NCBI RefSeq assembly: GCF_015832195.1
Contig: NC_052018.1
Span: 58,899,666 to 58,963,665, forward strand
Length of the DNA: 64,000 nt
Source of the DNA: Motacilla alba alba
Lineage: Eukaryota > Chordata > Aves > Passeriformes > Motacillidae
Reading direction: 5' to 3'
The notes below the pieces were generated by a model. The model did no database searches. It was not told where the DNA came from and was given only the letters and a program-made list of their open reading frames with translations. A program made the translations under genes and the position numbers. Positions within the stretch are counted from its first letter, which is position 1. Each line of letters starts with the position of its first letter. Of this stretch, positions 1 to 11,300 are shown one piece after another.

Positions 1-298
1 AAAATATATATGTCTAAAGTGAATCTGATGTTTTATTCCTTACCCACTCAGACCTCCCCTGGGTTTTTCTGTAGAACTATTGTGTTGGAATTGGGAATGA
101 AGTTTGCTTTTCAAAGTAAATAAAAAGGCAAGGGTTGAGAACATCCAATTTAAGAGAATAACAACCTGATCAACACACAAGAAATACAATTGTAAGAGGG
201 GGATAATTTTCCTGATGAGGTGGAAAAAAGGGAGAGGAAAAAAGCCAAGGACCAAGCTTCGCTGATGGCAGAGAGCTAAACATTTCTGTATAAAGGAC
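1..298. other. AT-rich unique sequence, no gene seen
   Basis: No splice-bounded open frame, repeat family or RNA gene is recognisable here. The segment runs up to the edge of the LTR that begins at 299. The bases GGAC just before that edge (295-298) occur again on the far side of the LTR, so this is the left flank of a transposon insertion site. Confidence 0.6.
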
Positions 299-872
299 TG
301 TCAAGGTTTAATCCCAGCCAGGAGCCAAGCCCCAGGCAGCCCCTCACTCAGCCTCTCACCAGTAGTATCTGGGAGAGAATCAGGGAAGTAAAAGCTAACA
401 AACTCATATGTTGAAATAGAGACAGTTTAATAAGGAAAGTCAGAGCTACTCGCATTAGCAGAGCAAAACAAGGCGTTAATTCCCTGCTTCCCATGGGTAG
501 GCAGGTGTTCAGCCATCTCTGGGAGAGAGACCCACATCATGCATAATGGTGACTTGGGAAGACAAATGCCATCACTCCAAAGGTCCCAACCTTCCTCTTC
601 TTCCCCCTTTATATTCTGAGGGTGAAGTAATATGGTCTGGAATATCCCTTTGGTCACTTATGGTCACTTGTCCCTGCTGTGTCTCCTTCCAACCTCCCTG
701 GCACCCCCAACCTCCTCGCCAGCATGGCAGTATGAAAAACAGAAAAGGTCTTGGCTCTGTGTAAGCCCTGCTCAGCCATAACTGAAACATCTCCCTGTTA
801 TTAACAGTCTGTGTTCAGCAAAAGTCCAAATCATCTGAAACCAGCATAAGGAGCAACCAGCACAGACCATCA
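299..872 (-). mobile_element. Solo LTR, songbird ERVL-like family (copy 1)
   Basis: This is a long terminal repeat of an endogenous retrovirus, read on the minus strand. In that sense it begins TGATGGTCTGTGCTGG and ends CCTTGACA, giving the TG...CA ends expected of an LTR. A TATA-like ATATAAA lies at 608-614 and an ATTAAA polyadenylation signal at 426-431, both in the correct order for a minus-strand LTR. GGAC flanks it on both sides (295-298 and 873-876), a probable target-site duplication, although one end base is ambiguous. No gag, pol or env sequence adjoins it, so it is a solo LTR left by LTR-LTR recombination. The family matches LTRs I know from passerine genomes; the exact subfamily name and the ERVL rather than ERVK assignment are not certain. 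It shares diagnostic blocks with the LTR at 54071-54648, in the opposite orientation. Confidence 0.8.
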
Positions 873-3800
873 GGACTGACAGCTGTGCACATCAGTGCTT
901 GTCTTGTGGAGAAAGAGGTGTTGTTGCTGAAATTAGGGCATCCAGCCCTAATCAGTTCAGTGGTAAGTGTGGTCACAGAAACCAGGCAGAGTGCAGAATT
1001 TATACCTAGGGAAAGGGCTGTTTTAATTCTCTCTAGGAACTTGGTAGCATCCCTGCCTTCTGCCTAGCTAAGACAATGCTATTTCAGTGTGATTAAATGT
1101 TAGCCTAGATTCTATTTAAATGTTCCAGCATTTTCCATGTTTAGTGCAGCAGTAAGATGATCTGATTCGTAATGTGCATTGGCCTGGAGTTTGTCCTGGG
1201 CTCTGCATTGTCTTCTCCTTATTGTGGGATGTTGTCCCTTGAAGCCACAAAATTTCTGCAAGCCTGCAAATCAAATGCCTGCAAATATCTATGCACCCAT
1301 GATAACAATCAATGGAGTCACAGGGGCATTGAAATCATGGGATTAATTAACACAGGGTTAATTAACATCAGCAGAAGATTTGGACCTAAGGTTGTGTAAG
1401 TCCAAATATTGGGATGGATGGCTTGAAATATAACTGTCAAGATTTTCATCTGCATTGATATTGGTGGCCCCCAAAATGAACTGCAGAGTTTCCCTGTCCT
1501 CTGGATCATTGATTATCTTTTATAATTTACTAAAGAAATATATGAATTATCACTATATACTTTAGTGAATAACTCAAATTATGAAAATATGTTGTTTAAA
1601 TTTATGTGTTTCTCTTCAGTGTATAGTAATAATAGTTATTGTTTGGTCCACATTGGTAGACTTCCCATCTTGACCCCAATGTTCATTACTGAATGTTTAC
1701 AGTGAGGTCTGGAATTTGAAAATCTGTTTCAGAGAACAGTATGTCAACAAACTAGAAGCCTTTCTGGTTCAATTATAAAGCTCATTTGTCTAAGCTTTTC
1801 TTTCCCAACAGGCAGTAAATAATCATGTCTGCTGTTTTTTCCCTTTATTTTTTATAATATACATTTACCTTTTTTTGTTTATGCGATCATCACAACATCC
1901 CTCCTACACAGCATTCACAGAACTTTTCTCTGTGGGGGAGGAACAGAGAAGATATTTCCCACCACAGAAATTATTCTTCTTTGTTTAGTCTTAATTTGGG
2001 AAAGTGTTCAGATGCTGTGATGATTGGCACAGTATGAATAGGAAAGGACAACAGAATAGTTCTGCTCCTTGTGCCACTCTCTTACTCCCACAGAAATCCA
2101 AAGGGTCCAGCTGAGGGCAAAATTTGTCTGACAGTTTGTAAAATTAACTTGGATCCTCTTACTCCTTCTAGACTTTATTGGAGTAGGACTGTGACCTTGA
2201 TCCTATGAAGGTAGGATGTGTTGAAAGGAAATGAGTGTTGTTTCCATTTAAAAAACATTAAGATAAGTTTCTTAACCAAGAATGAGGAGATAACACTGCA
2301 CACATGAAGAACAACAAAAGTTCTGATCCACTAAACAACATTTACACTTTATTTTAGTCCCACTGTTAATTCACAGTAGATTTGTTTGTGGAATCTTGAG
2401 CTCTCACATGTTGTGTTTGTAAAAAAAGATAATAAGTTGGTTTAAAAGAATTGTGTAAAGGAAAATAAATCACTCCAGGTATACCAGGTATGCTTGTGGT
2501 ACATATTTTGCTGGAATTTACCACACCAACTTTAGGGGAAAAATACTAGATTCAATGCCTTCTGCTTTCAGTTTGGGTTTTATATCTTCATTCTCTTTCT
2601 GTAAATGGAGAAAAAAATGCCAGTTGTTCTCTAATTTCCATGTGTTGAGCTGTAAGACCTTTGCCAATTTTATGACAAAAAATTGTAAAACAAGCTTTGT
2701 AACTATATAAAACACCTTGGACAGTCTAAATCAAAACATTTTCCAACCTCTTTAGATTTGGTGTTAACGTCAGATTTGCCACCTGCACCTTAATCTTGGA
2801 CCATGAAAGTGAATACAAGAGTCCATTCAGTTTTTCTAATAGTGATCTTCTTACACTTTTTGCTTCAAGGCAATCGACTTCTAATAGTTTCGTGCTGCAA
2901 GTACCAAGTGCCTCCTCCAGATCCTTAAAATCTCTTTAAACCCCTGCAGTAATTTGAGGGGGTAAGGAGAGAAACTGGGAAATAAACAGGGCTCAGTTTC
3001 CTAGTTATTAGAGCTGACTTCTCCTAAGCTTTATGTAGTAGATGCTGCACTTGATGATTTGATGTAATCCTTGCAGTTCTCAGCAGTCCTTGTAGAGGTT
3101 GTTTGAGCTATTAAATAGCTCAAGCTTTAATACTATGAATTAACAAAACAGTGAGGTGGGAGAAACATGCGCTCCCTATTGAAGTTTTGTCCCTGAAAGA
3201 GCCCCAGTACCTTCAGAAATCAAGCCAAAAAGCAGACTGAGAAAAATGAGTGAAAGCAGCAGGGATTTAAAAAGCAAGTGCTACATCAAAGGGACAGGAA
3301 GGAACTGCTATAACACTGCTGTGATTGCAACTGGGCACAGTCCCAGGAGGCTGGGGAACAAGCACCTCCAATAAACAGAGCTGCCTCTGTACCAAGTACT
3401 TACAAAGCCTTGGTGAAATATGGAAATATGTTTAGCAAAAGGTTACGAGCATGCTGGTATCTCACCTTCACAAGCATTTACACAATCATCAGCAGATACA
3501 AAGCTCAATAAGGACACATTTTATTACCAGCATATGAGGTTTCTGTGAACCTCAGTAGAAAGGATGCCCCCATGAAATCATTCTCTGACCGCTAACCAGA
3601 CAAAGGCATTCAGATATGCCAAAAGGCTTCGTGTAAGAGCTCAAGGCTTTGAAATGGATTAGGGAAGAAAAAAAAAAAAAAAAACCAACCAAGAAACAGC
3701 GCAAGCCTTTTCTGCCCATTATTTGCCAACTGAGTGAAATGACAAACCCAAGGGTTGTTACATTGACAGTACAACACCAAGGCAAATTACTAATTAGCTA

Positions 3801-4312
3801 TTCATTCTTTACTGACTAGTCCAAGAAAAGGAGAGTATTTAATTCTGAGAATCACCATCCAGTCCTGCCTTGCACCCTGATGATCACAGTGCAAATAACC
3901 ACTGTGACTTGGCATAAGTTACTTGTCCCACTGTAAGCGTTCCCAAACCTCAATGTGAGAAACAGAAGCACAGGAAGAAGTGGCTGTGTTTCTCTGTTAC
4001 TGAATAGGTATGTGCCTTGGGATATAGACCACTCCTAAAAAGCAAGCAAAGGGCTGATGGCTCCTTATTTGCCAGCTATTTGTATAGCTGCCCAGCCAGA
4101 GCCACAGGCAGGCCTCTCTGGATTCATGATGTGCACACTGAAGCCATGATTCTGCAAACAGCTGTGCATGTGTTTCCTTTAAAGCAAATAGGCTATATCA
4201 TTGGTTAATTTTACATACAGCAGTGGGCGATCTGTGCAAGTAAATTTTAAAATATAAAAAAGAGCAAGAAAGCACAAGATATCTGAGAAATAAAACACAA
4301 CAAATCTCAGAG
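873..4312. other. AT-rich unique sequence, no gene seen
   Basis: Open frames here are short, overlap on both strands and match no family I know. A 17-base A run lies at 3668-3684 without an upstream retrocopy that I can identify. I see no LINE, LTR or structural RNA in this 3.4 kb. Confidence 0.5.
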
Positions 4313-5313
4313 GGTCGCAATCAGTGGCACAGGGTCCAGTTGGAGGCTTGTCACCAGAGGTGTTCCTCAAAATTCAATATTCACATGCCTGCTTAACTTA
4401 TTCTTTCATTACAGATGCATCCTTGGAGAGTTTGCTGATGACACAAAGCTGGGAGGAGTGGCTGATTGCCCAGAGGGCTGTGCAGCTCTTCAGAAGCACC
4501 TTGACAGGCTGGAGAGAGGGCAGAGAGGAACAGTTTGAAGTTCAGCAAAGGCAAACGCAGAGTCCTGTCCCTTGGGAAGAATAACCCCAGGCACCAGAAC
4601 AGAATGCAGGTTGACCGGCTGGGAAGCAGCTCTGCAGAGAAGGACCTGGGGGTCCTGGGGGACAGCAAGCTGTCCATGGGCCAGCAGTGGGTCCTTGTGG
4701 CCAAGAATGCCAATGGCATCCTGGGTGCATTAGGAAGAACATTTCCGGCAGGTTGAGGGAGGTGATCCTGTTCCTCTGCTCAGCTCTGGTGAGGCCTCAT
4801 TTGGAGAATTGTGTCCAGTGTTGGGGTCCTCAGCACAAGAGAGACATGGAGCCCTTGTGGCAGGTCTAGCAGAGGGCAATGAAGATGATGAAGGGACTGG
4901 AGTACCTCTCTTCCAAGGAAAGTCTGAGGGAACTGGACCTGTTCAGCCTGGGGAAGAGACAACTGAGAGAAGAATACACCAATGTGTATAAATATCTGGA
5001 AGCAAGATGTCAAGAAGATGTTTCCAGGCTCTTCTTGGTGGTGGCAAGCAAAAGGATGAGAGGAAGCAGAGAGAAGCTGGTGCACAAGAAGTTCCACCTG
5101 AATAGGAGGAAGAACTTCTCTGCTGTGTGGGTGATTGAGCAGTGGAACAGATTGTCCAGAGAGTGTGTGGAGTCTTCCCTGCTGGAGATACTCAGGAGCC
5201 ATCTGGACACAATCCTGTGCCATGTGTTCTAGGATGACCCTGCCTGAGGAGGGAGGTTGAACCAGATGACCCGCTGTGGTCCCTTTCAGTCTAACCCATT
5301 CTGTGATTCTGTG
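4313..5313 (+). mobile_element. CR1 LINE, 5'-truncated 3' end (copy A)
   Basis: This is the 3' third of a chicken-repeat-1 non-LTR retrotransposon, a family that encodes a reverse transcriptase/endonuclease and truncates at its 5' end on insertion. The reverse transcriptase catalytic box F-A-D-D is still readable at 4431-4442 and is followed by T-K-L-G-G. Downstream the C-terminal ORF2 pieces can be followed in shifting frames: RPHLENCVQ, then an RELDLFSL stretch, then EEYTNVYKYLEA. The element ends in ATTCTGTGATTCTGTG at 5298-5313, the hallmark CR1 terminus without poly-A. Before the RT box about 100 bases are degraded compared with copy B. The coding sequence is broken and not expected to be functional. 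The core is almost identical to copy B at 16.8-17.4 kb. Confidence 0.95.
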
Positions 5314-5543
5314 TTTACTAAGGAAAAACCAACAAAAAAATAATGGTTAAGTCACCCCTGCCAGAACAATATTAATAATTAAAAATAAAACCAACTCAAA
5401 AAAACTCAGTGCATGCATAAAATAAGACTTCAAGTGCTTTGGGAGGAACAGAACTGAACAATAGGGCCCTGCTATTAATTTTTAGAATGATAAAAAAGGA
5501 CTAATTGCTAACTGACAACCATCTGATAGGAACAGACTTGCTG
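5314..5543. other. Short unique spacer
   Basis: AT-rich sequence between the CR1 terminus and the GT microsatellite, with no further feature seen. Confidence 0.5.

Positions 5544-5588
<45 letters not shown>
5544..5588. repeat. (GT)n microsatellite, about 22 units
   Basis: An uninterrupted GT dinucleotide tract. The apparent histidine/threonine run read on the minus strand across it is an artefact of the repeat. Alternating purine-pyrimidine tracts of this length are usually polymorphic. Confidence 0.97.
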
Positions 5589-8290
5589 CGGAGTGCAGAA
5601 TGGGAGCTGATGTGAAGTGCTTGTAGGGTATATCTTGTAGAGAAAATTGGGCAAAAGAAGCTCAGTGTTGATCTTAAACTTTAGATATTCAAGTCTCCCA
5701 TCTGTGAAGGGGATAGCAGAACTTTCATGTCTCACCAGAGAGACCAGGATAATGGAAGCCATCTATAAGCACAGTGAAAATAGGAGCCATATATAAGGAC
5801 TTAATGGGCTGAAAAATGATGTTGTGTGACCCAAAGCACAGTAAATATTTTAAATATTGCTGGTGTGGATTTATATTTTCATTCCTCTTCAACTGTTTTG
5901 TAATCAAATTAGAAAACAGAGTCAATAAAAGTTTGGCATGATAGCTCAGAATAGACAACAGAAAGTGAGTTTTCCCCTAGAAGCTCATTGAGTCAGCCCG
6001 TTCTCAGAACACTTGTTAAACAAAGACATAAGTAATACAGTAAAACACAACTGACAAGCCCAAACACAACATTCTCCTCTTTGATCTGTGCTCCACATCT
6101 TTTATATGCCATTTGAATATCAATCTACAGCACACCTTTCTCCTATTTGCTCTAGGATATGCAATGTACTGTGATTTGTGATGTTGATCAAAGGAATGAC
6201 TTGATTGGGATGATTAAAGTAGGAAAGGAGACCCATGTGTTTCTCTTTTTCAAAAGTGCATACCAGGGACAGAAATTAATGAGAACTATGTTAGGAGCTG
6301 AGGAAGCATCATACCACCTCCCCTCCTTGGTCTGCAGAACTGTGAGCACAAAAAGGGCTCAGGAAAGAGCATGAACATCTTAAACCATTCAATTCCATTT
6401 TCAAATGCAGAAGAAACTTTGCCATATGAATACTAACGAAGGCAGGAGGACTGGGCTAGTACCTCCAAGTAGAAATCTTGGTTTGGATTTCTTTGATGAG
6501 GAAGTATGTGACAAATCACAGCATATTCCAGGAAGCTTGAACTACTGCAGAAAGCTTTGGCTTTTCACATCTCCTAATGTGGTTTTTTTTCTATCATTCT
6601 TGGAAGGAGATTTTTTTTGTTGTTGTTTGTTTCTTAATTTGGTTGATTGGCTAGTTGGTTTGTTGGGTTTGGGTTTTTTTTAATGTTTCTCCACATTGCT
6701 GCTGACCATTTGTTGTGTGTGGTATCTTCATGAGAGATTTAGTCTTCAGGACACGGGAAATGTTCAGCAAATTTTCCTTGATCTCCTACATCTCAGGGAG
6801 CTCCTTGACATTTTAATCTCTATTATTTTTCACAGCAGCTATTGAGATTTTTAGAAGCTAAAGGTGACCTTCCCCATCTCTGAGCGACAAAATCTATTGA
6901 AAGAACTCTGTGTAGGCATCTCACATACTAGCTCCTCACAGTCATTTCTTCCAATCAATTTTAGCACTTTTATTTTTTGTGGGTGCATTTTTTTGGGTTT
7001 TGTTTTTTGTTTGGTTTCTTGTTTGGGTTTATTTTATTTTTTAAGGAAAATGTGCAGCTAATTGAATTCAGTGGTGGACACAACAGTCATAGTGAGAACT
7101 ATCAGTACTCAGCTTTGTGCATGTATTCAGGGAATACAGCTTAGGCATTCTGGGCTTGTTTATGGTGTGATTCCCACAAGATGAAGCCAGTCTAACACTC
7201 TCTTGCATAACTTTAAAGACAGTCCTCACAATTCAGATGTCATATTAAGGGCAGAAAGACTGAAAGAAATACTGCTGGTCAGAGCAACTAACACTGAAAA
7301 TGGAGCAAGCACATTGGGGCTTTTAGCCACAGTATTATTAGAAACTTCGCTCTTGTCAACATAGAGGGAAAAAAATCCTCTCCATGGATGGGCCTACAGG
7401 CTTGTGTTCAGAGGTAATTTTCAAAGTGTTCTCCAGTGGCTCCTCTCCCTAGCATGTACTTACATTTTCTTTGCATGAAAATGAGGGCACGTGGGTATGG
7501 GTGGGACTTAATGCAGTTCACAGTTGCATACAGCTTATTAAGATGTAACAGAGAAAACATAGACATAAGTGGATTTTTCTATCATCTAGATTAAAATTGC
7601 TCAATTTTTTTCTAATAATATACTCTAGATCTCATTTCCCCCTATTAAAGCATAGATTAACAATTTTCAGGCACTTTAGGAGAAAATTCTAAAATTGGGT
7701 TTTAATTGAAATTTTTCTAGCTAAGTACTATGTTATTAGTAGATTATAAACTTAACAAACCCAAATGTCTGCATCAGACACTTTGCTAGTACACTAGATA
7801 AAGACTACCTGAGTATAAACAGGTCATAATTTGCAGGTTTTAATTAACAGCATGCTTTGCATAACAGATATGCTTTTTAGAGTGCTGTGTGCAAATTTAG
7901 CTGACACAGAAAACACAGTCAATTTGTTTATTTAATGGCATGTATTAACCAAAAGGAATTTCACCTGCTTTTAGATCTTGAGAACATGTTGGAATTTTTC
8001 CTGAAACTTATGGAATGTTTTTTTCAATTAAATGTGAATCTTTTTAATAAATGCTGAGAAGAGCAAGGCATTTGGAGACTGTTGAACGTCTTAAATCATA
8101 AGCAAAGCAACAGAGAGAGTGTAACCCTCTTGATTCTACTGAACTTTCTGAAAGGTGAATTCTCATGGTAACATGACCATAGTGTACCTGCCCATTATAT
8201 GCTTACTATCATAATGAAAATCTGGCTTTTGAAAAAATCACAAGTACGGCTAGGCCCTTTTCTGCCACACACTACTATTTCTTTTTCTTT

Positions 8291-8292
<2 letters not shown>
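5589..8292. other. AT-rich unique sequence, no gene seen
   Basis: No recognisable gene or transposon. Two T/G-biased tracts built from GTTT, GGTTT and TTTGGG-like words lie at about 6608-6681 and 6985-7042. Small open frames (for example 6159-6374 and 6405-6683) lack splice context or similarity and the latter ends in the T/G tract, so I do not call them genes. Confidence 0.5.

Positions 8293-8335
<43 letters not shown>
8293..8335. repeat. Poly-T tract, 43 bases
   Basis: A 43-base uninterrupted T run. On the minus strand it would be a long A tail, but the sequence to its right carries no polyadenylation signal close by and no retrocopy that I recognise, so a simple homopolymer expansion is as likely. 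It is the longest mononucleotide run in the window. Confidence 0.95.
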
Positions 8336-11300
8336 CCTGGGGGGCATCCATTTTCTTTGGCCAGCTAGCAGAGTTTCATTTCAGGTTAATATATTCTGAT
8401 TCCAGTTTTCTTCTCCAGCCACACTATTCAATGGAACAGTCTTTTGGAAATTCAGCAGAGACAATATTCCACAGCATGAGACACCCACTTTTAAAATCAG
8501 ATGGCTTGGAAAGCTCACTCATCCAAGCATGCTAATTGGTTGAACGCTCTTGAGTGCTTTATCGCATTATTTTCAAGGACTGCCCTAAATACTAGGAAGC
8601 AAGCCATGGTTCCGGAGATTAGTGCCAGAAAGCTGAATGTTAATTATTGCTAGTCTACATTAGTATAGTGGCTGATTATCTGTAGCAAATTTCAGAAATA
8701 GACTATTGAAAGAACTAATTAAAATCCAATTATTTGTATTATGAATTTCCGATAAATTCAGTACAAAGGTTGATCACACATTCTTTTATATTTGTTCAGA
8801 ATAGCATGGAAAATTATCAGTTTACTAGAAAGATTTTACCAGTGCAGTAGAAAAGATTGTGGTAATAAATAACATAGGATGGGAGAAAGAAATAATAAGC
8901 ATTAATTTGATTTCTTTTAGAGCAGAAATTTCAGAGCAAATTTTCTTCTTGCTGAAAGATCCAACTTTCCTGCAGACTTCTTCTGACAAAAGCAACCTAA
9001 ATATATTTTCAAATGTCTTCCTTTTAAATTGAATGTCACCTCTTTACCAAATTATTAGTGCAAATTACTATACATATATTGCTACATATTTTCAACAATA
9101 TAAGACTATGTATGTTAATTTTAAACATATGTATGACCTAAGCTTAAGTACCCATTTGTATTATAATTACTATTATTATTTTATTTTGTTTTATTTTATT
9201 TTATATTTCAGATCTTAAACTGTTCTCTCAACCCATGAGTTTTTTTTTTCCAATTGTCCTCCCCATACCACCTGGGGAGTGTGTGAGTAAGCAACTACAT
9301 AGTTTTTAGTTGCCATCTAGGATTAAATCATGACAGCCACAAATCCAGTTCATTTGTATTTGTCAGTCACTTCCAACCAAAGCAGGCTACTTTAAGGAAG
9401 CAGATGAGGAAAAAGAAACACGTGACAAATCTAATGGCTCTAATGAAGTATCTCCAAACAGAGTTGAGGCATCTCGTTTGAGGGTTTGCCACTGAGAACT
9501 TTGGAAATTAATTGCAAGATAGTCTTGAATGCTATTGGTTATCCAAAAAGAGAAATGTATTTGCTATTGTTTTACCTCATTAAAAATATAATCTTGCAGT
9601 CAAATTCTACATACGTTTTTATGATTTAGCTAATTAGAGTCATGACATATCTAGGGCTCTGTGCTATCCAAGTACCTTAGACTATTGCCTAATTCATTAA
9701 GCAAACAGGCATGACACCTTCAGAAAATGTTATTTTTTACCATTAAACATTGTTCTACAGAAAAAAATGTCTTTAAAGACACCGGTTTTCGTAACATATT
9801 CAAGGGAAAACTCCTTTGCAGTTCAGCATATAGTCTCCAGTCTGTTCCTAGGGGAAAGAAGAAAACTTGTATGAAAAAGAGGAGCCTTTTGATCATAAAT
9901 GGAGTCATGACTATGATTTCTTTTTTTTTTTTTTTTTTCTGGTAAATATTCTGAAGGCTTTACTTTCATGCTGATGTAATATGCACAAAACTTATGAAGC
10001 CTCAAAAACTTTGCCATAAGGGAGCTCTCAGTCTCAGGCCCCCATTATCATTAATCCCATCAGGCCAAAGCAGCGCTACAGGACTGAATGCCTCCCTACA
10101 AACTCTTACTCCAAAGGCCTGAATGGAAGTTCATGGAGTCAAGGGCAGGAGCGCTGCCAGGTTACCTGACAGGCTGAGTTCCTCCTTTCAGTGGAGCTCT
10201 GCACAATTTTACATGAACAACAATTTATTCTCTCTGCTCTCTGGAAGATTGCTCTAACAGAGAAATGCTCTGGTGAAGGGCTCCTGGTGACTCTCATACC
10301 CTCGGTGGGGTGTGGTAACAGCGTGTACCCACAGATGTAAAATCAGCACTGAAACTGCTTTTCTTGAGGCACAGTTATTCTGCCTCTGAAAGTATTTCTC
10401 ATTATGGTGGTAATCCAGTCGACAGTACCAGAACTTCTTTTATTTGTTCCTTTATTTTTCTAGAAGTTAATCAATATATCTTCTAATGCTAGGCCTAATG
10501 AGTTTATCAATGACAAGGACTCTCCTATGGTCCTCAGGCACTTTCTCTGCAGTGCTATCAAGTATAGTTAAAATGCAAATTTAATGAAAAGGACTGATGT
10601 CAGAGTATGGCTTTTGCTGTTTGAGAAGTGGGACTGAGAAGACCAGCAAGTTAGTCAGAAGTGGGCATAATTCCTACATGGAAGTATTGGGAATATTGCA
10701 CTGCACATCTGTCCAATAGGGGACTTGATAATTGCAAACACTGGTTTCTTACATATATGCAAAAAAGAACCAGATATGGTTCTTCATGAGGTCACACAGA
10801 AATTTGTTGTGTTGACCTGAATCAAATCCTTAAGTTTTAGCAAATAAAGTTCATGAACTTTATAGAACTCTAAACTTTTCTGCAGTTTGAAGAATAGCCT
10901 TAAAGACAAGTTACTGTTACTGGGAAATCAGGCACTTCATATGTAAACATTCACTATTATGTTGAAAACCAGAATTTAGTATCACGGTTTCTACATAGTT
11001 TCTACATACTTGATGTTGCTTGAGTAATTCAGGTGGTCTGGTTGTATTTTCAACAGTGATATATGATATTTTATTCACTAACTAGTGATATTTACTGCAT
11101 GATATCTCTGTCCTGTTAGTGACTGTTAGAGATTTAAATTTCTTTGAGGTCAAAAATATAAAGGGCTTTTGAAAATAGATTTTAACCTTCTAAATTGGTG
11201 TCACCTGCAATGATAAGAATAACAGACAAATAAATTTATAATAAATATACATTTATTTATATATTTATAGAAGTTATAAAGTGGTGAATTGCCCTATATG

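Noticed and set aside
4780..5232. Long frames on both strands over CR1 copy A
   Set aside because: The plus-strand frame is the decayed ORF2 C-terminus of the LINE and the minus-strand frame is its shadow; neither is a host gene.
5508..5762. Histidine/threonine-rich frame
   Set aside because: Translation of the GT microsatellite on the minus strand.
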